The translations under genes and the position numbers were made by a program. This document shows positions 1-8,626 of a stretch of 39,490 bases of DNA, in pieces. Location: the NCBI GenBank assembly GCA_019638975.1, contig JAHBST010000009.1, forward strand, positions 1 to 39,490, read 5' to 3'. Numbering within the stretch: position 1 is the stretch's first letter; each line of letters begins with the position of its first letter. This stretch comes from Cryobacterium sp. Lineage in GTDB: Bacteria > Actinomycetota > Actinomycetes > Actinomycetales > Microbacteriaceae. Under the pieces are notes generated by a model. The model had not been told where the DNA came from, made no database searches, and saw only the letters and a list, made by a program, of their open reading frames with translations.

Positions 1-895
1 CGTGGTCGAGGTCTGCCGGATAATCCGACCGGAACTCGACGTCTTCTCCCGTGCCCGGATGCCGAAAGCCCAGTCGAGTGGCGTGCAGCCATTGCCGATT
101 GAGTCCGAGATGCGACGACAACCGCGGATCGGCTCCATACAGTTCGTCTCCGACGCACGGATGCCGCTGCGTTGCGAAGTGAACGCGAATCTGGTGGGTG
201 CGGCCCGTCTCCAGGCGGACTTCCAGCAGCGATGCGCCCGGAAACGCCTCGAGCGTTTCGTAGTGCGTGACCGACGGTCGCCCGTCGCGCGTGACGGCAA
301 ACTTCCACCGCGCTCCAGGATGCCTCCCGATGGGCGCCTCGATCGTCCCTGCGAGCGGATCCGGATGCCCCTGAACGACGGCGTGATACACCTTGTCGAC
401 CTCGCGGTCGTGAAATGCCCTCTTCAGTTCCGCATAGGCGCGCTCACTCTTGGCGACGACCATGAGCCCGCTCGTGCCGGCGTCCAGCCTATGGACGATG
501 CCTGCTCGCTCCGCCGATCCGGACGTGCTCGTTCGAATTCCGCTCGCGGCGAGTGCTCCGAGCACCGTCGGGCCGTCCCACCCGACGGAGGGATGCGCGG
601 TGACTCCCATTGGCTTGTCCACAACGACGATGTCGTCGTCCTGAAAGACGATCGACAGGGACGGCAATTCCACCGGCACGACGACGGGCTCCGCCTTCGG
701 TTTCCAGACGACTTCGAGTGCGTCACCCTCCACGACACGGTCAGACTTCGCCATCGGACCGCGCGACGAGGTCACCCCGCCCTCGTCAATGATGTCGGCC
801 GCGAAAGTTCGAGTGAATCCGAGAATTCGCGACAGCGCGACGTCCAACCTTTCGCCAGCCACACCGGGTGGCACCGCAAAGCGGCGCGTCTCCAT
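1..895 (-). CDS. RluA-family 23S rRNA pseudouridine synthase (3' end outside window)
   Basis: The product isomerises uridine to pseudouridine in RNA; RluD-type members act on large-subunit rRNA. From ATG at 895 it reads 298 codons and runs off the left edge, so only the last few residues are probably missing. An S4-like RNA-binding region spans about residues 10-60. The catalytic motif [10 protein letters not shown] lies at 136-145 with Asp138 as the expected nucleophile, and the later motif GRTHQIRVH is also present. It starts 4 bases after the lspA stop, and an lspA-rluA order downstream of divIVA is usual in actinobacteria. The family is clear; the exact target uridine cannot be read from sequence, so no symbol is given. 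Confidence 0.93.
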   Translation of the reverse strand, partial: METRRFAVPPGVAGERLDVALSRILGFTRTFAADIIDEGGVTSSRGPMAKSDRVVEGDALEVVWKPKAEPVVVPVELPSLSIVFQDDDIVVVDKPMGVTAHPSVGWDGPTVLGALAASGIRTSTSGSAERAGIVHRLDAGTSGLMVVAKSERAYAELKRAFHDREVDKVYHAVVQGHPDPLAGTIEAPIGRHPGARWKFAVTRDGRPSVTHYETLEAFPGASLLEVRLETGRTHQIRVHFATQRHPCVGDELYGADPRLSSHLGLNRQWLHATRLGFRHPGTGEDVEFRSDYPADLDH

Positions 896-899
896 GGGC

Positions 900-1382
900 T
901 CAGGACTCGGCTGTGCGCGCGGCTCGTTTGCCGTCCAGGCGCACCCCGCGCAACGACAAAATGATGAACAATCCCATGCTCGCAACGATGAACGAGTCGG
1001 CGACATTGAATATCGCGGGGAATCCCCAGACCTGGATGAAGTCGACGACGTGGCCGAGACCGAAGCTCGGCTCTCGCAATAAGCGATCAGTGAGGTTTCC
1101 GGTCGTTCCCCCGAGCAGCATCCCGAACAGGATGCCCCAGGCGAGTGAGCGGATCCGTCGCGCGTACCACACGATGAATATCGTGACGGCGGCCGCGACG
1201 ACGGAGAAAATCCACGTGGACCCGCTCGCGATAGAGAACGCCGCTCCCGAATTCTTGACGAAATGGAACTGCAGCACAGGCCCGAGGACCGCCGCTTGCT
1301 GCCCTTCCGTCATCGACGAGACGATGAGGAATTTCGACAACTGATCGATTCCATAGACGAGCAGAGCGACCGCGACAAGCAC
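900..1382 (-). CDS. lspA: Lipoprotein signal peptidase (signal peptidase II)
   Basis: This inner-membrane aspartyl protease removes signal peptides from diacylglyceryl-modified prolipoproteins. The 160-residue frame has four hydrophobic segments. The two conserved motifs, GNLTDR (Asp99) and FNVADS (Asp129), supply the catalytic aspartates. The length is normal for LspA. The start is GTG at 1382, the only ATG, GTG or TTG codon in frame between here and the divIVA end. It places the first membrane helix directly at the N-terminus with no cytoplasmic leader and no clear ribosome site, so a CTG start further upstream cannot be excluded. It lies between divIVA and the rluA-type gene in the same direction and is probably co-transcribed with them. 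Confidence 0.95.
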   Translation of the reverse strand: MLVAVALLVYGIDQLSKFLIVSSMTEGQQAAVLGPVLQFHFVKNSGAAFSIASGSTWIFSVVAAAVTIFIVWYARRIRSLAWGILFGMLLGGTTGNLTDRLLREPSFGLGHVVDFIQVWGFPAIFNVADSFIVASMGLFIILSLRGVRLDGKRAARTAES

Positions 1383-1440
1383 GCCGAGGGTGCGCAGGCT
1401 CGTGCGCGCGGGCGCTTCCGCAGATTCTTCGGGCGACAGC

Positions 1441-2160
1441 TCAGTTACCGCCGAAGCCCGGATAACCTGCTTGCGGTTGCGCGGGAACCGTGCCGAACGC
1501 GGCCGGGTCCTGCTGGATGTTGGCCGACGCGTGGCCTCCCTGTGCCGGCGCGCCTACGGGCACGGCCGTTCCATCGAGGTCATGCAGGATGCCTTCGATG
1601 TGCCCCTTGAGCTTCGCGCGGTACTCCCTCTCGAACGAGCGGAGATCCTCGACCCTGCTCTCGAGCGCGACGCGTTCCTGCTCGAGCGAACTCAGCTCGG
1701 ACATCTTTTGGCTCTCGGCTTCGCTTACGATGCGAGCGGCGGTTGCGTGGCCCTCGGCAATGAGCGCATCCCGCTTCTCGATTCCCTCACGGACGTGCTC
1801 TTCATGCAATCGACGCGCAAGCTGAAGGAGGTTGTTCGTGTTATTCGGATCGGACGATTGGTCGCCGCCGGGGAATCCAGCTTGAGCTTGAGCCGTCGCA
1901 TCGGCCTGTGCCGCCGGTGCCACCGGTTGAGCCGCCGGGGTCGCTTGTTGCGCGGCGCCGCCTCCCGCGCGCTGAAGCTCGCTGATTTGCGCGTCGCCCG
2001 CGGCAAGCCGCTGTCGAAGTTCTTCATTCTCCTGACCGAGTCGCCGAAGCTCGACGACAACTTCGTCGAGGAAGTCGTCGACCTCGTCCTGGTCGTAGCC
2101 CTCGCGGAATTTGGTCGGCTGGAATCGCTTGTTGACCACGTCTTCAGGGGTCAGAGCCAT
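1441..2160 (-). CDS. divIVA: DivIVA / Wag31 polar growth scaffold
   Basis: This coiled-coil membrane-curvature sensor recruits the cell-wall elongation machinery to poles and septum in actinobacteria. The N-terminus MALTPEDVVNKRFQPTKFRE is the DivIVA lipid-binding domain, followed by a coiled coil. A low-complexity Ala/Pro/Gln linker (about residues 65-90) leads to a second coiled coil (about 105-195) and a Gly/Pro/Gln-rich tail. I chose ATG at 2160 because GAAGGTG precedes it by about 7 bases and it matches the family N-terminus; a TTG five codons upstream is less likely. The product is 239 residues. It sits downstream of sepF and yggT, the usual actinobacterial order. Wag31 is a known Ser/Thr kinase substrate in mycobacteria, and a PASTA kinase gene is present in this window. 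Confidence 0.95.
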   Translation of the reverse strand: MALTPEDVVNKRFQPTKFREGYDQDEVDDFLDEVVVELRRLGQENEELRQRLAAGDAQISELQRAGGGAAQQATPAAQPVAPAAQADATAQAQAGFPGGDQSSDPNNTNNLLQLARRLHEEHVREGIEKRDALIAEGHATAARIVSEAESQKMSELSSLEQERVALESRVEDLRSFEREYRAKLKGHIEGILHDLDGTAVPVGAPAQGGHASANIQQDPAAFGTVPAQPQAGYPGFGGN

Positions 2161-2289
2161 GTGAGTCACCTTCAAAGATCAGTTGCACGCTGAAATCAAC
2201 GTACTGCTAAAGGTACCAAATTTATTGGGAATCCCCCGTAAGGGGACTCGCGACTTCCCGCACCGATTTCCGCGCAGTCCCCCGCAACG
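2161..2289 (-). promoter_or_regulatory. yggT-divIVA intergenic region, possible divIVA promoter
   Basis: This is a 129-base gap, long for this cluster. It is more A+T-rich near 2195-2230 than the flanking genes. Read on the minus strand, a short hairpin TCCCC-TTACG-GGGGA (about 2231-2245) is followed by this AT-rich stretch. I could not pick a convincing -35/-10 pair, so an own promoter for divIVA is inferred only from the gap length and base composition. Confidence 0.3.
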
Positions 2290-2592
2290 TCACGTAGACC
2301 GCACGATGAGGGTCACGTACATCAGCACGATGATGAGAAGCATGACGATGCTCCAGGAGAAATCGAGTGCCGCCGAGCCGATTCGAAACGCCGGTACGAG
2401 CTTTCGCACCGCCCTGATCGGTGGATCCGTGAGAGTGTAGACGATCTCGGCGAACACGAGCCCAGCGCCTTTCGGGCGCCAGTTCCGGGAGAAATTCTGC
2501 GCGAGATCAAACACGAACCTTCCCCACATGAGAAAAAAGTAGGCGAGAAGGAGGACGTAAAGAATCCCCGCTACGACGGCGACGACAGCCAT
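2290..2592 (-). CDS. YggT family membrane protein
   Basis: This small integral membrane protein of 100 residues has two hydrophobic hairpin regions, about residues 3-22 and 77-96, joined by a short amphipathic loop containing DPPIRAVRKLVP, which is typical of the YggT family. The start is ATG at 2592 with AGGAG seven bases upstream. It lies between sepF and divIVA, as in mycobacteria (the Rv2146c position). The family is linked to division and osmotic phenotypes only indirectly; no biochemical activity is established and I do not assign one. Confidence 0.92.
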   Translation of the reverse strand: MAVVAVVAGILYVLLLAYFFLMWGRFVFDLAQNFSRNWRPKGAGLVFAEIVYTLTDPPIRAVRKLVPAFRIGSAALDFSWSIVMLLIIVLMYVTLIVRST

Positions 2593-2644
2593 GCATTACT
2601 CCTGTCGCTCGCTACATCGCGGCGGCAACGTCGAGCGAATCCGA

Positions 2645-3133
2645 TCAGTTCTCTGGGAAGAACGCGGCGTCGACGGTCGAATCCGATTCGCCCTGATCGC
2701 CGCTCACCGCGACGTGCGCAGGAGAGAGCAGGAAAACCTTGTTGGTGACGCGCTCTATGCGTCCGTACAGCCCTTGCGAGAGTCCGCTCGCGAAGTCCAC
2801 GAGGCGCCGCGCCTCGGACTCGCTCATTTGCGACAGATTGATGATCACCGGGATGCCTTCACGGAAGTTTTCGGCGATGGTTTGAGCGTCCTTGTATTGT
2901 CGCGGGTGAACCGTCAGGATCTCGTTCATCTCCGCAATCGGGGCGGCCGTTCGAGCGGGGCGGCGCAGCGGCGTTACGGGAGCGCGCTGGGCAACCTGAT
3001 GATGGCCACCGTGCGCCGGGGCCGCTGACGCGTTCGCGACCGCTTGCGGAGCTGCCGGTGCCGGTCCGTAGTCGTCGAACTCCTCATCCGCGAGGCCCAG
3101 ATAGACCATGGTCTTGCGCAGCGGGTTAGCCAT
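2645..3133 (-). CDS. sepF: Cell division protein SepF
   Basis: SepF anchors FtsZ filaments to the membrane in actinobacteria, which lack FtsA. The 162-residue product starts [14 protein letters not shown], the amphipathic membrane-targeting helix. An acidic then Ala/Pro-rich linker (about 17-60) follows, and the C-terminal SepF domain (about 70-155) contains [19 protein letters not shown] and a VINLSQM strand. The start ATG at 3133 is preceded by GGAGG at about 7 bases. It follows yggS with a 36-base gap. No ftsA or zipA gene is present in the window, consistent with SepF being the main FtsZ anchor. Confidence 0.97.
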   Translation of the reverse strand: MANPLRKTMVYLGLADEEFDDYGPAPAAPQAVANASAAPAHGGHHQVAQRAPVTPLRRPARTAAPIAEMNEILTVHPRQYKDAQTIAENFREGIPVIINLSQMSESEARRLVDFASGLSQGLYGRIERVTNKVFLLSPAHVAVSGDQGESDSTVDAAFFPEN

Positions 3134-3169
3134 TGTGTGCCTCCAGTGATGAAACTTCTGACTTCGAGA

Positions 3170-3886
3170 TTAACCGGCGGAGGGCCTATTTCCCGTGATT
3201 GCCGTACCAATGCGGAGGTGTGTCGCACCTTCGAGAATCGCCTCGCGAAAGTCTCCCGACATCCCCGCCGAGATTTCTGTCGCTTCGGGAGCCACGGACT
3301 GCAATCGTTTCGACGCTTGTGCGACTTGCGCGAAAGCACCGCGCGCGTCTCCGCCGAGAGGCGCCACCGCCATCACTCCGCGCACGTCGATACCCGGCGT
3401 GGACAGTGCGTATTCGGCGAGAGCGGGGAGGTCTTCGAATTGCACTCCGCCTCGAGCGGGATCATCCGTGAGGTTCAACTGAAGAAAGACGGAGGTGCTT
3501 CTCTCGGTTGAACCGATCGCGTCGAGGACGGAAACGCGATCGACCGAATGGATCACTCGCGCGTACGACGCAATCTGCCGCGCCTTCTTACCCTGGACCT
3601 GGCCCACGAAATGCCACGTAATCCCGAGGTCGGACAGTTGTGCGACCTTGCCGAGAGCTTCCTGATGCCGGCTTTCCCCCATATTCGTGATTCCAAGCTG
3701 AGCCAGGGCACGAACCATTCCGGGCGGTTGAAACTTCGTTACCACGATCGTCGTGATGTCTTCCGCGTGGCGGCCCGCTTCGCGAGCGGCCTCCTGAATC
3801 TCGCTCTCGACGAGCGAAAGACGTTCGGCCAGCCCTGGAAAGGATGCCCCGGCCCCCGACGCGGCGGCAGCGGGCCCCCGCATCAT
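3170..3886 (-). CDS. YggS/YlmE family pyridoxal-phosphate homeostasis protein
   Basis: This single-domain alanine-racemase-fold protein binds pyridoxal 5'-phosphate and affects its homeostasis without known catalysis. The PLP lysine is expected at Lys51 in TIVVTKFQP. The C-terminal phosphate-binding block is present in [13 protein letters not shown] and [11 protein letters not shown]. The start ATG at 3886 overlaps the ftsZ stop as ATGA, so translation is probably coupled; a second ATG is the next codon. The first roughly 18 residues are an Ala/Gly-rich extension compared with the family. In mycobacteria a YfiH/PgeF-type gene separates ftsZ and this gene, and here it is absent. Confidence 0.93.
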   Translation of the reverse strand: MMRGPAAAASGAGASFPGLAERLSLVESEIQEAAREAGRHAEDITTIVVTKFQPPGMVRALAQLGITNMGESRHQEALGKVAQLSDLGITWHFVGQVQGKKARQIASYARVIHSVDRVSVLDAIGSTERSTSVFLQLNLTDDPARGGVQFEDLPALAEYALSTPGIDVRGVMAVAPLGGDARGAFAQVAQASKRLQSVAPEATEISAGMSGDFREAILEGATHLRIGTAITGNRPSAG

Positions 3887-5046
3887 TTGAGGAAGTCGGG
3901 GATGTCCAGGTCGTCTCCGTCGTCGTCGAATGCGGGATCGCTCGCGACGACCGGCGCATCCGGCTCGTCCCCCCAGCCCTGCGGATCGGAGAGGCCCTCG
4001 CTCGCGGCGAAACCTCGATCGTATTCGGCGGTCGCCTCTCTGGGGGGCGCGCCGGCGGTCACGTAATTGGAGCGCCGATCACCGCGATGAACCGTCGGCT
4101 CTCCACCATCGAATCCTGCGGCGATGACGGTCACGCGCACTTCGTCGCCGAGCGTGTCGTCGATGACCGCACCGAAAATGATGTTCGCTTCGGGGTGCAC
4201 CGCCTCCTGGACCAGGCGGGCTGCATCGTTGATCTCGAAAATTCCGAGGTTCGATCCGCCCTGAATCGACAGCAGGACACCGTGCGCGCCGTCGATACTT
4301 GCTTCGAGCAATGGGCTCGCGACGGCGAGTTCCGCCGCTTTGATGGCACGATCCGCGCCGCGCGAGGACCCGATTCCCATGAGTGCCGAGCCGGCGCCCT
4401 GCATCACGGACTTCACGTCCGCGAAGTCGAGATTGATCAGTCCCGGAGTCGTGATGAGATCGGTGATCCCTTGCACTCCCGCAAGCAGCACTTGATCTGC
4501 CGTGGCAAATGCCTCGAGGAAACTGATTCCGCGATCGCTGATTTCCAGCAGGCGATCGTTCGGAACGACGATGAGCGTGTCCACTTCGCTCTTGAGCGCG
4601 GCAATGCCGACATCGGCCTGAGACGCGCGCCTCTTGCCTTCGAACGCGAACGGGCGCGTTACGACGCCGATCGTGAGAGCACCGATCGACTTGGCGATGC
4701 GTGCGACGACGGGCGCGCCGCCCGTCCCCGTGCCGCCGCCCTCTCCCGCGGTCACGAATACCATGTCGGAGCCGGCAAGCGCCTCCTCGATTTCTTCGGC
4801 ATGGTCTTCGGCGGCGCGGCGACCGACCTCGGGATCAGCACCGGCCCCGAGACCGCGAGTGAGTTCCCGGCCGACGTCGAGCTTCACATCCGCGTCGCTC
4901 ATGAGAAGCGCTTGCGCATCGGTATTGATGGCAATGAACTCCACTCCCCTGAGCCCGAGTTCGATCATCCGATTGACGGCGTTGACACCGCCTCCGCCAA
5001 TGCCGACCACCTTGATCACAGCGAGGTAGTTCTGATTCGATGTCAC
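3883..5046 (-). CDS. ftsZ: Cell division GTPase FtsZ
   Basis: FtsZ is the tubulin homologue that polymerises into the Z ring. The product is 387 residues. The nucleotide-binding glycine loop [15 protein letters not shown] is near residues 13-27, and the tubulin signature GGGTGTG is at 103-109. The T7 synergy loop [13 protein letters not shown] lies near 202-214. A variable acidic linker leads to the conserved C-terminal peptide ending LDIPDFLK, which binds SepF, FtsW and other partners. The start ATG at 5046 follows GGAGG, with a somewhat long spacer of about 11 bases. It is preceded by a 180-base gap that probably holds its own promoter. The stop overlaps the start of yggS by 4 bases. Confidence 0.99.
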   Translation of the reverse strand: MTSNQNYLAVIKVVGIGGGGVNAVNRMIELGLRGVEFIAINTDAQALLMSDADVKLDVGRELTRGLGAGADPEVGRRAAEDHAEEIEEALAGSDMVFVTAGEGGGTGTGGAPVVARIAKSIGALTIGVVTRPFAFEGKRRASQADVGIAALKSEVDTLIVVPNDRLLEISDRGISFLEAFATADQVLLAGVQGITDLITTPGLINLDFADVKSVMQGAGSALMGIGSSRGADRAIKAAELAVASPLLEASIDGAHGVLLSIQGGSNLGIFEINDAARLVQEAVHPEANIIFGAVIDDTLGDEVRVTVIAAGFDGGEPTVHRGDRRSNYVTAGAPPREATAEYDRGFAASEGLSDPQGWGDEPDAPVVASDPAFDDDGDDLDIPDFLK

Positions 5047-5226
5047 GTCCGGCCTCCGGGGATACGTTCAATCTCTACTTGAGGTTTAAAGTTATGCTCG
5101 GTATGCATTTCCTGAACTGACGCTAGGCGCGAGGTGCTCGCGCGGCACGGAACCCGTCCCGCGTGTCGCGAACTTCACGGCCATTCCCGGGCACGGACGA
5201 GGGCAATCGACAGGGCCGGCCGAGCG
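5047..5226 (-). promoter_or_regulatory. ftsQ-ftsZ intergenic region: ftsZ promoter with MerR-like inverted repeat
   Basis: This is the longest gap in the dcw cluster. Its ftsZ-proximal part (about 5063-5110) is AT-rich. Read on the minus strand, a weak pair TTCAGG (5111-5116) and TAACTT (5089-5094) with 16 bases between could be a promoter. Just downstream is an imperfect inverted repeat, CCTCAAGT to ATTGAACG (about 5065-5084), with core TCAA (5079-5082), 7 bases, TTGA (5068-5071). The layout resembles MerR-family operators. A gene for an FtsR-type MerR regulator lies at 36422-37126. The promoter calls are by eye. Confidence 0.5.
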
Positions 5227-6105
5227 TCATCCCGGACGAACGACGGGACTCAACGGTGCCGACACGTCGTATTCCAGGCGCGCGCTCGAACCCCTCGCCG
5301 CCATGAGCTCCTCGAGAACTCGAGCCTTGAGACCGGATTTTTCCGCGCTCCCCCACACGACGCGTTGTCCGCCACCCACGAGAATCAATCGGACATCGTC
5401 CTTCGAGGTCGCTTCGGCCACATCGACTCGAGTTCGAATGGATTCCGGAAGGCTCACGAGAACGTCGACGACGGCGGCAAAGGCGACGGAGTCGGTGCCT
5501 TGCCCTCCGATAGTGATCAGCGGAATCCCCGCGGTGCGCGTCGCCGCCGACGACAAAACGACTCCTGCCGGATCCACGACCGCGAAACCGGTCGAGGTCG
5601 CAATCGACCCGACGGGGGCGCGTTCGACAATGTGGACGACGAGCGTCGACGGAGGGACGATCTCCGTGACGAAACTCTGAATCAATGGAAACGCGCCGAG
5701 CTCAGCTCGCAACTTTCCGAAATCCAGGAGAGCCAGCGGAGTGCCGAGTTGCCCGTCGATCGCCTTCCGGATCTCCGCAGGACTCACTTTCTTCGCGCCA
5801 TCGACGGTGATCGTTCGCAGCGCCAGCAAAGGCGAATACACGGCGACCGCCAAAATGATCGCCAGTGTCCCGACGATCGCGATCGCCGCGAGCCAACCAC
5901 GTTTGCGTCGCCGGGACTCCCTGGTGAACCGCCGAATCTCGCGACGTTCGAAGCGACGCCGTTCACGAGCAGCTGCCTTGACGTTGGGGCGATCGCTCGC
6001 GACCCGTTTCGCGCTCACCGCTCGGGGCGCTGCAGCTCGGGGCGCTGCGGTTCGGGGCGTATCGACTCGATTCTGCCGAGAGTCGAATCCTTCCGGCCGT
6101 TTCAC
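5227..6105 (-). CDS. ftsQ: Cell division protein FtsQ/DivIB
   Basis: FtsQ is a bitopic membrane protein linking FtsL/FtsB to the divisome. The product is 292 residues. It has a long basic, Ala/Arg-rich cytoplasmic N-terminus (1-70), one membrane helix (about 71-91), a POTRA domain beginning with the strand RTITVDGAKKVS (about 97-165) and a C-terminal beta domain. The start is GTG at 6105, overlapping the murC stop as GTGA, which also sets the start. FtsQ is normally poorly conserved; identity rests on topology, the POTRA motif and its position between murC and ftsZ. The cytoplasmic part contains a tandem TAAPRAAAPRAVS-like repeat. Confidence 0.95.
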   Translation of the reverse strand: MKRPEGFDSRQNRVDTPRTAAPRAAAPRAVSAKRVASDRPNVKAAARERRRFERREIRRFTRESRRRKRGWLAAIAIVGTLAIILAVAVYSPLLALRTITVDGAKKVSPAEIRKAIDGQLGTPLALLDFGKLRAELGAFPLIQSFVTEIVPPSTLVVHIVERAPVGSIATSTGFAVVDPAGVVLSSAATRTAGIPLITIGGQGTDSVAFAAVVDVLVSLPESIRTRVDVAEATSKDDVRLILVGGGQRVVWGSAEKSGLKARVLEELMAARGSSARLEYDVSAPLSPVVRPG

Positions 6106-7538
6106 GTCACGCCGCCCGGGTCCGCATCGTCGGCGAGACGTGCGCGCGTCCGCTGCGCGAGGGCGTCGAGAAGTTCAGGAATGAGGCCATAGACGTCCCC
6201 GCCACCCATCGGCATCACGATGTCGCCTGGTCGGGAGATCGAGACGGCACGCTCAATAGCGGCCGACCAGGATTCGCAATATTCGGCTCGATCGCGATTG
6301 TGGAACTGGTTCACGATCAATTCGCCCGTCACTCCCGGTTCGGGCTCCTCGCGAGCCGCATAAATCGGAACGACGATCGTATGGTCGGCTCGTTCCTCCA
6401 GCACGGATGCGAATTCCGCGGCAAGGCGGCGTGTCCTGCTGAACAAGTGCGGTTGGAAGATCGGAATAATGCGCCCGTTCCCGGCGACGGCCCGAGCGCC
6501 GCTGAGGGCGGCGGAAATCTCCGTCGGATGATGGGCGAAGTCGTCGAAGACACGGACTCCGCCGACTTCACCGCGGAATTCGAATCGGCGGCCCGTCCCG
6601 TCGAACGCGCAGATCGCCGCGAGGGAATCATGCGGGTCGCAACCGAGCGAGACCAAAACGCCGAAGGCTCCTGCCGCGTTGACGGCATTGTGCTCGCCGG
6701 GAACTCGAAGCTCGCCGTAAAATTCCTGCCCCCGCCAGGTCAGGCCGAATCGGGCGGTCGGACCGGAAACGACCGAATGGAGCCGGACATCCGCTCCAGT
6801 ACGGGTGCCGAACGTGACCACTCGTCGCCCCGTAATGCGAGGGGTGATCTCGACGGCACCCGCGTCATCCGCGGAAATGACGACCGCCTCCCCGGCGGAG
6901 TTGGCGAACTCGACGAATGCCGTCTTGAAGGCCGATTCCGTGCCGAAATGATCCAGGTGGTCGGGATCGACGTTCGTGATGAGGGCGACCGCTGGCGAAT
7001 ACAGGAGGAAGGAACCGTCCGATTCGTCCGCTTCGACGACGAAAAGGTCGCCGGAACCCGGCATCGCGCTCACTCCGAGCGAACTGATGACTCCCCCATT
7101 GACGAATCCCGGATCGGTACCCAGTTCGCGCAATCCCGTGACGATCATGGCGGTGGATGTCGTCTTGCCGTGTGCGCCGGCGACCGCGACCAGGCGATGG
7201 TGGCTCGTCAGGGAGGCGAGTGCGACAGCACGATGGACTATCGGAATACCGCGTTTTCGCGCCTCGAGGTATTCGGGATTGTCCTCTGCAATGGCGCCCG
7301 TCACGATCACGGTGTCGGCGTCGCCGATGGCGCGAGCGTCGTGGCCGATGGTGATGGTCGCGCCCGCCGCGCGAAGTGCCCGCACGATTTCGGTATCGCG
7401 GATGTCCGTGCCGCTCACTCGCGATCCCCTCGCGAGGAACAATTGGGCGATTCCGCTCATACCTGCGCCGCCGATTCCGACGAAGTGGAGATTGCCCGGG
7501 TCCGCCGGCATCCGCTCATGGAAGTCCGACTTGATCAC
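6102..7538 (-). CDS. murC: UDP-N-acetylmuramate-alanine (or glycine) ligase MurC
   Basis: MurC uses ATP to add the first stem-peptide residue to UDP-MurNAc. The 478-residue product has the N-terminal Rossmann motif VGIGGAGMSGIA (20-31), the ATP P-loop GAHGKTTST (121-129) and a C-terminal ligase domain with FDDFAHHPTEI and FQPHLFSRTRRL. The start is GTG at 7538, which overlaps the murG stop as GTGA and has AAGGCGG upstream. An open frame continues further upstream, but that part is the shadow of murG. If the organism makes B-type peptidoglycan, as some Microbacteriaceae do, the first residue may be glycine; the sequence alone does not decide this. Confidence 0.97.
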   Translation of the reverse strand: MIKSDFHERMPADPGNLHFVGIGGAGMSGIAQLFLARGSRVSGTDIRDTEIVRALRAAGATITIGHDARAIGDADTVIVTGAIAEDNPEYLEARKRGIPIVHRAVALASLTSHHRLVAVAGAHGKTTSTAMIVTGLRELGTDPGFVNGGVISSLGVSAMPGSGDLFVVEADESDGSFLLYSPAVALITNVDPDHLDHFGTESAFKTAFVEFANSAGEAVVISADDAGAVEITPRITGRRVVTFGTRTGADVRLHSVVSGPTARFGLTWRGQEFYGELRVPGEHNAVNAAGAFGVLVSLGCDPHDSLAAICAFDGTGRRFEFRGEVGGVRVFDDFAHHPTEISAALSGARAVAGNGRIIPIFQPHLFSRTRRLAAEFASVLEERADHTIVVPIYAAREEPEPGVTGELIVNQFHNRDRAEYCESWSAAIERAVSISRPGDIVMPMGGGDVYGLIPELLDALAQRTRARLADDADPGGVT

Positions 7539-8626
7539 GGTTCGCCGCCTTGCGACCGCTGAACGGCGTCGAGCACGAGGGCGATCGTGCGTTCGGTGCC
7601 ATCGCGAACTCCCGCGGCGGCGGCCTTGGCGGCCATTTCGGCGATCGCACCGGGATCCATCATGAGTGGAATCAACTCGCGTTCGATCCACTCCGGAGTG
7701 AATTGCGAATTCTCGACCACGACCGCGCCACCGGCGCGAGCGACGGCACGGACGTTGCGCTTCTGTTCTCCGTTGCCGATCGGCAACGGGACGTACACCG
7801 CGGGAATCCCGAGTGCCGTCAATTCGCTTACGGTGGCAGAACCTCCGCGTGCAACCGCCAGTTGCGCGGCCGACAAGGCGAGGTCCATCCGGTCGCAATA
7901 GCGGATGACGTGGTATCCGCGAAGGCTGCTTGCCGGCAGATCGGATCGGGAACCGGTGATGTGGAGGACGGACCAACCCGTACCCAGAATGCTCGCGATG
8001 GCTGTGGACACCGAGTCGTTGATGCTGTGCGCTCCGAGCGAGCCGCCCGTCACCAACAGAACGCGACTGCCCTCATCGAAACCGAAATGGCGAAGAGCTT
8101 CCGGTCGCAATTGCGAGGGATTCAGCTCCTCCAGGGCCGATGACATCGGCATCCCGACAAATCGCGCGTGCCGCAATCGGGTTCCCGCGAACGCGACGCC
8201 GACATGCCGTGTCAGGAGGCTTCCGAGGCGATTGGCAAAGCCGGGAATCGTATTTGCCTCGTGGACGACGATGGGTCTCTTCTCCCGCCACGCCGCGAGG
8301 TAGGCGGGAGCCGACACGAAGCCGCCGAATCCGATGACCACGTCAACCTTGCGGTCGACGATCAATCCTCGGATGTCCTTCACCGCATTTCGGAACCGGC
8401 GCGGAAACTGCAGCATCTTTCGGTCGAGCCGACGAGGCAGAGGGATCTTTTCGATTGTCGTGAGCTCGAAGCCGCGCTCGGGCACCAATCGGGACTCGAG
8501 CCCGTCTGCCGTGCCGAGGATCGTGAATTCGGATTCGGGGTCGATGCCTCGAAGGCCGTCGGCGACGGCGAGCAATGGGTTCACATGGCCGGCCGTTCCT
8601 CCCCCGGCCAGCAAGTATCGTGTCAC
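7535..8626 (-). CDS. murG: Lipid II synthase MurG
   Basis: MurG transfers GlcNAc from UDP-GlcNAc to lipid I on the cytoplasmic membrane face, giving lipid II. It is a GT-B fold glycosyltransferase of 363 residues. The N-terminal G-loop LLAGGGTAGHVNPLLA includes the conserved His14. The second glycine-rich loop is VTGGSLGAHSIND, and the UDP-binding region has VARGGSATVSELTALGIPAVYVPLP. The start is GTG at 8626, in a 4-base GTGA overlap with the ftsW stop. The end overlaps murC in the same way, so ftsW-murG-murC-ftsQ form a continuous translationally coupled run. Confidence 0.98.
   Translation of the reverse strand: MTRYLLAGGGTAGHVNPLLAVADGLRGIDPESEFTILGTADGLESRLVPERGFELTTIEKIPLPRRLDRKMLQFPRRFRNAVKDIRGLIVDRKVDVVIGFGGFVSAPAYLAAWREKRPIVVHEANTIPGFANRLGSLLTRHVGVAFAGTRLRHARFVGMPMSSALEELNPSQLRPEALRHFGFDEGSRVLLVTGGSLGAHSINDSVSTAIASILGTGWSVLHITGSRSDLPASSLRGYHVIRYCDRMDLALSAAQLAVARGGSATVSELTALGIPAVYVPLPIGNGEQKRNVRAVARAGGAVVVENSQFTPEWIERELIPLMMDPGAIAEMAAKAAAAGVRDGTERTIALVLDAVQRSQGGEP

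Noticed and set aside
2-964. Plus-strand open frame at the left edge
   Set aside because: The minus strand here encodes a clear RluA-family enzyme with the [10 protein letters not shown] motif.
3844-5082. Plus-strand open frame of 412 codons opposite ftsZ
   Set aside because: Its composition is Arg/His/Asp-rich with no domain. The ftsZ reading is certain and explains the openness of the opposite strand.
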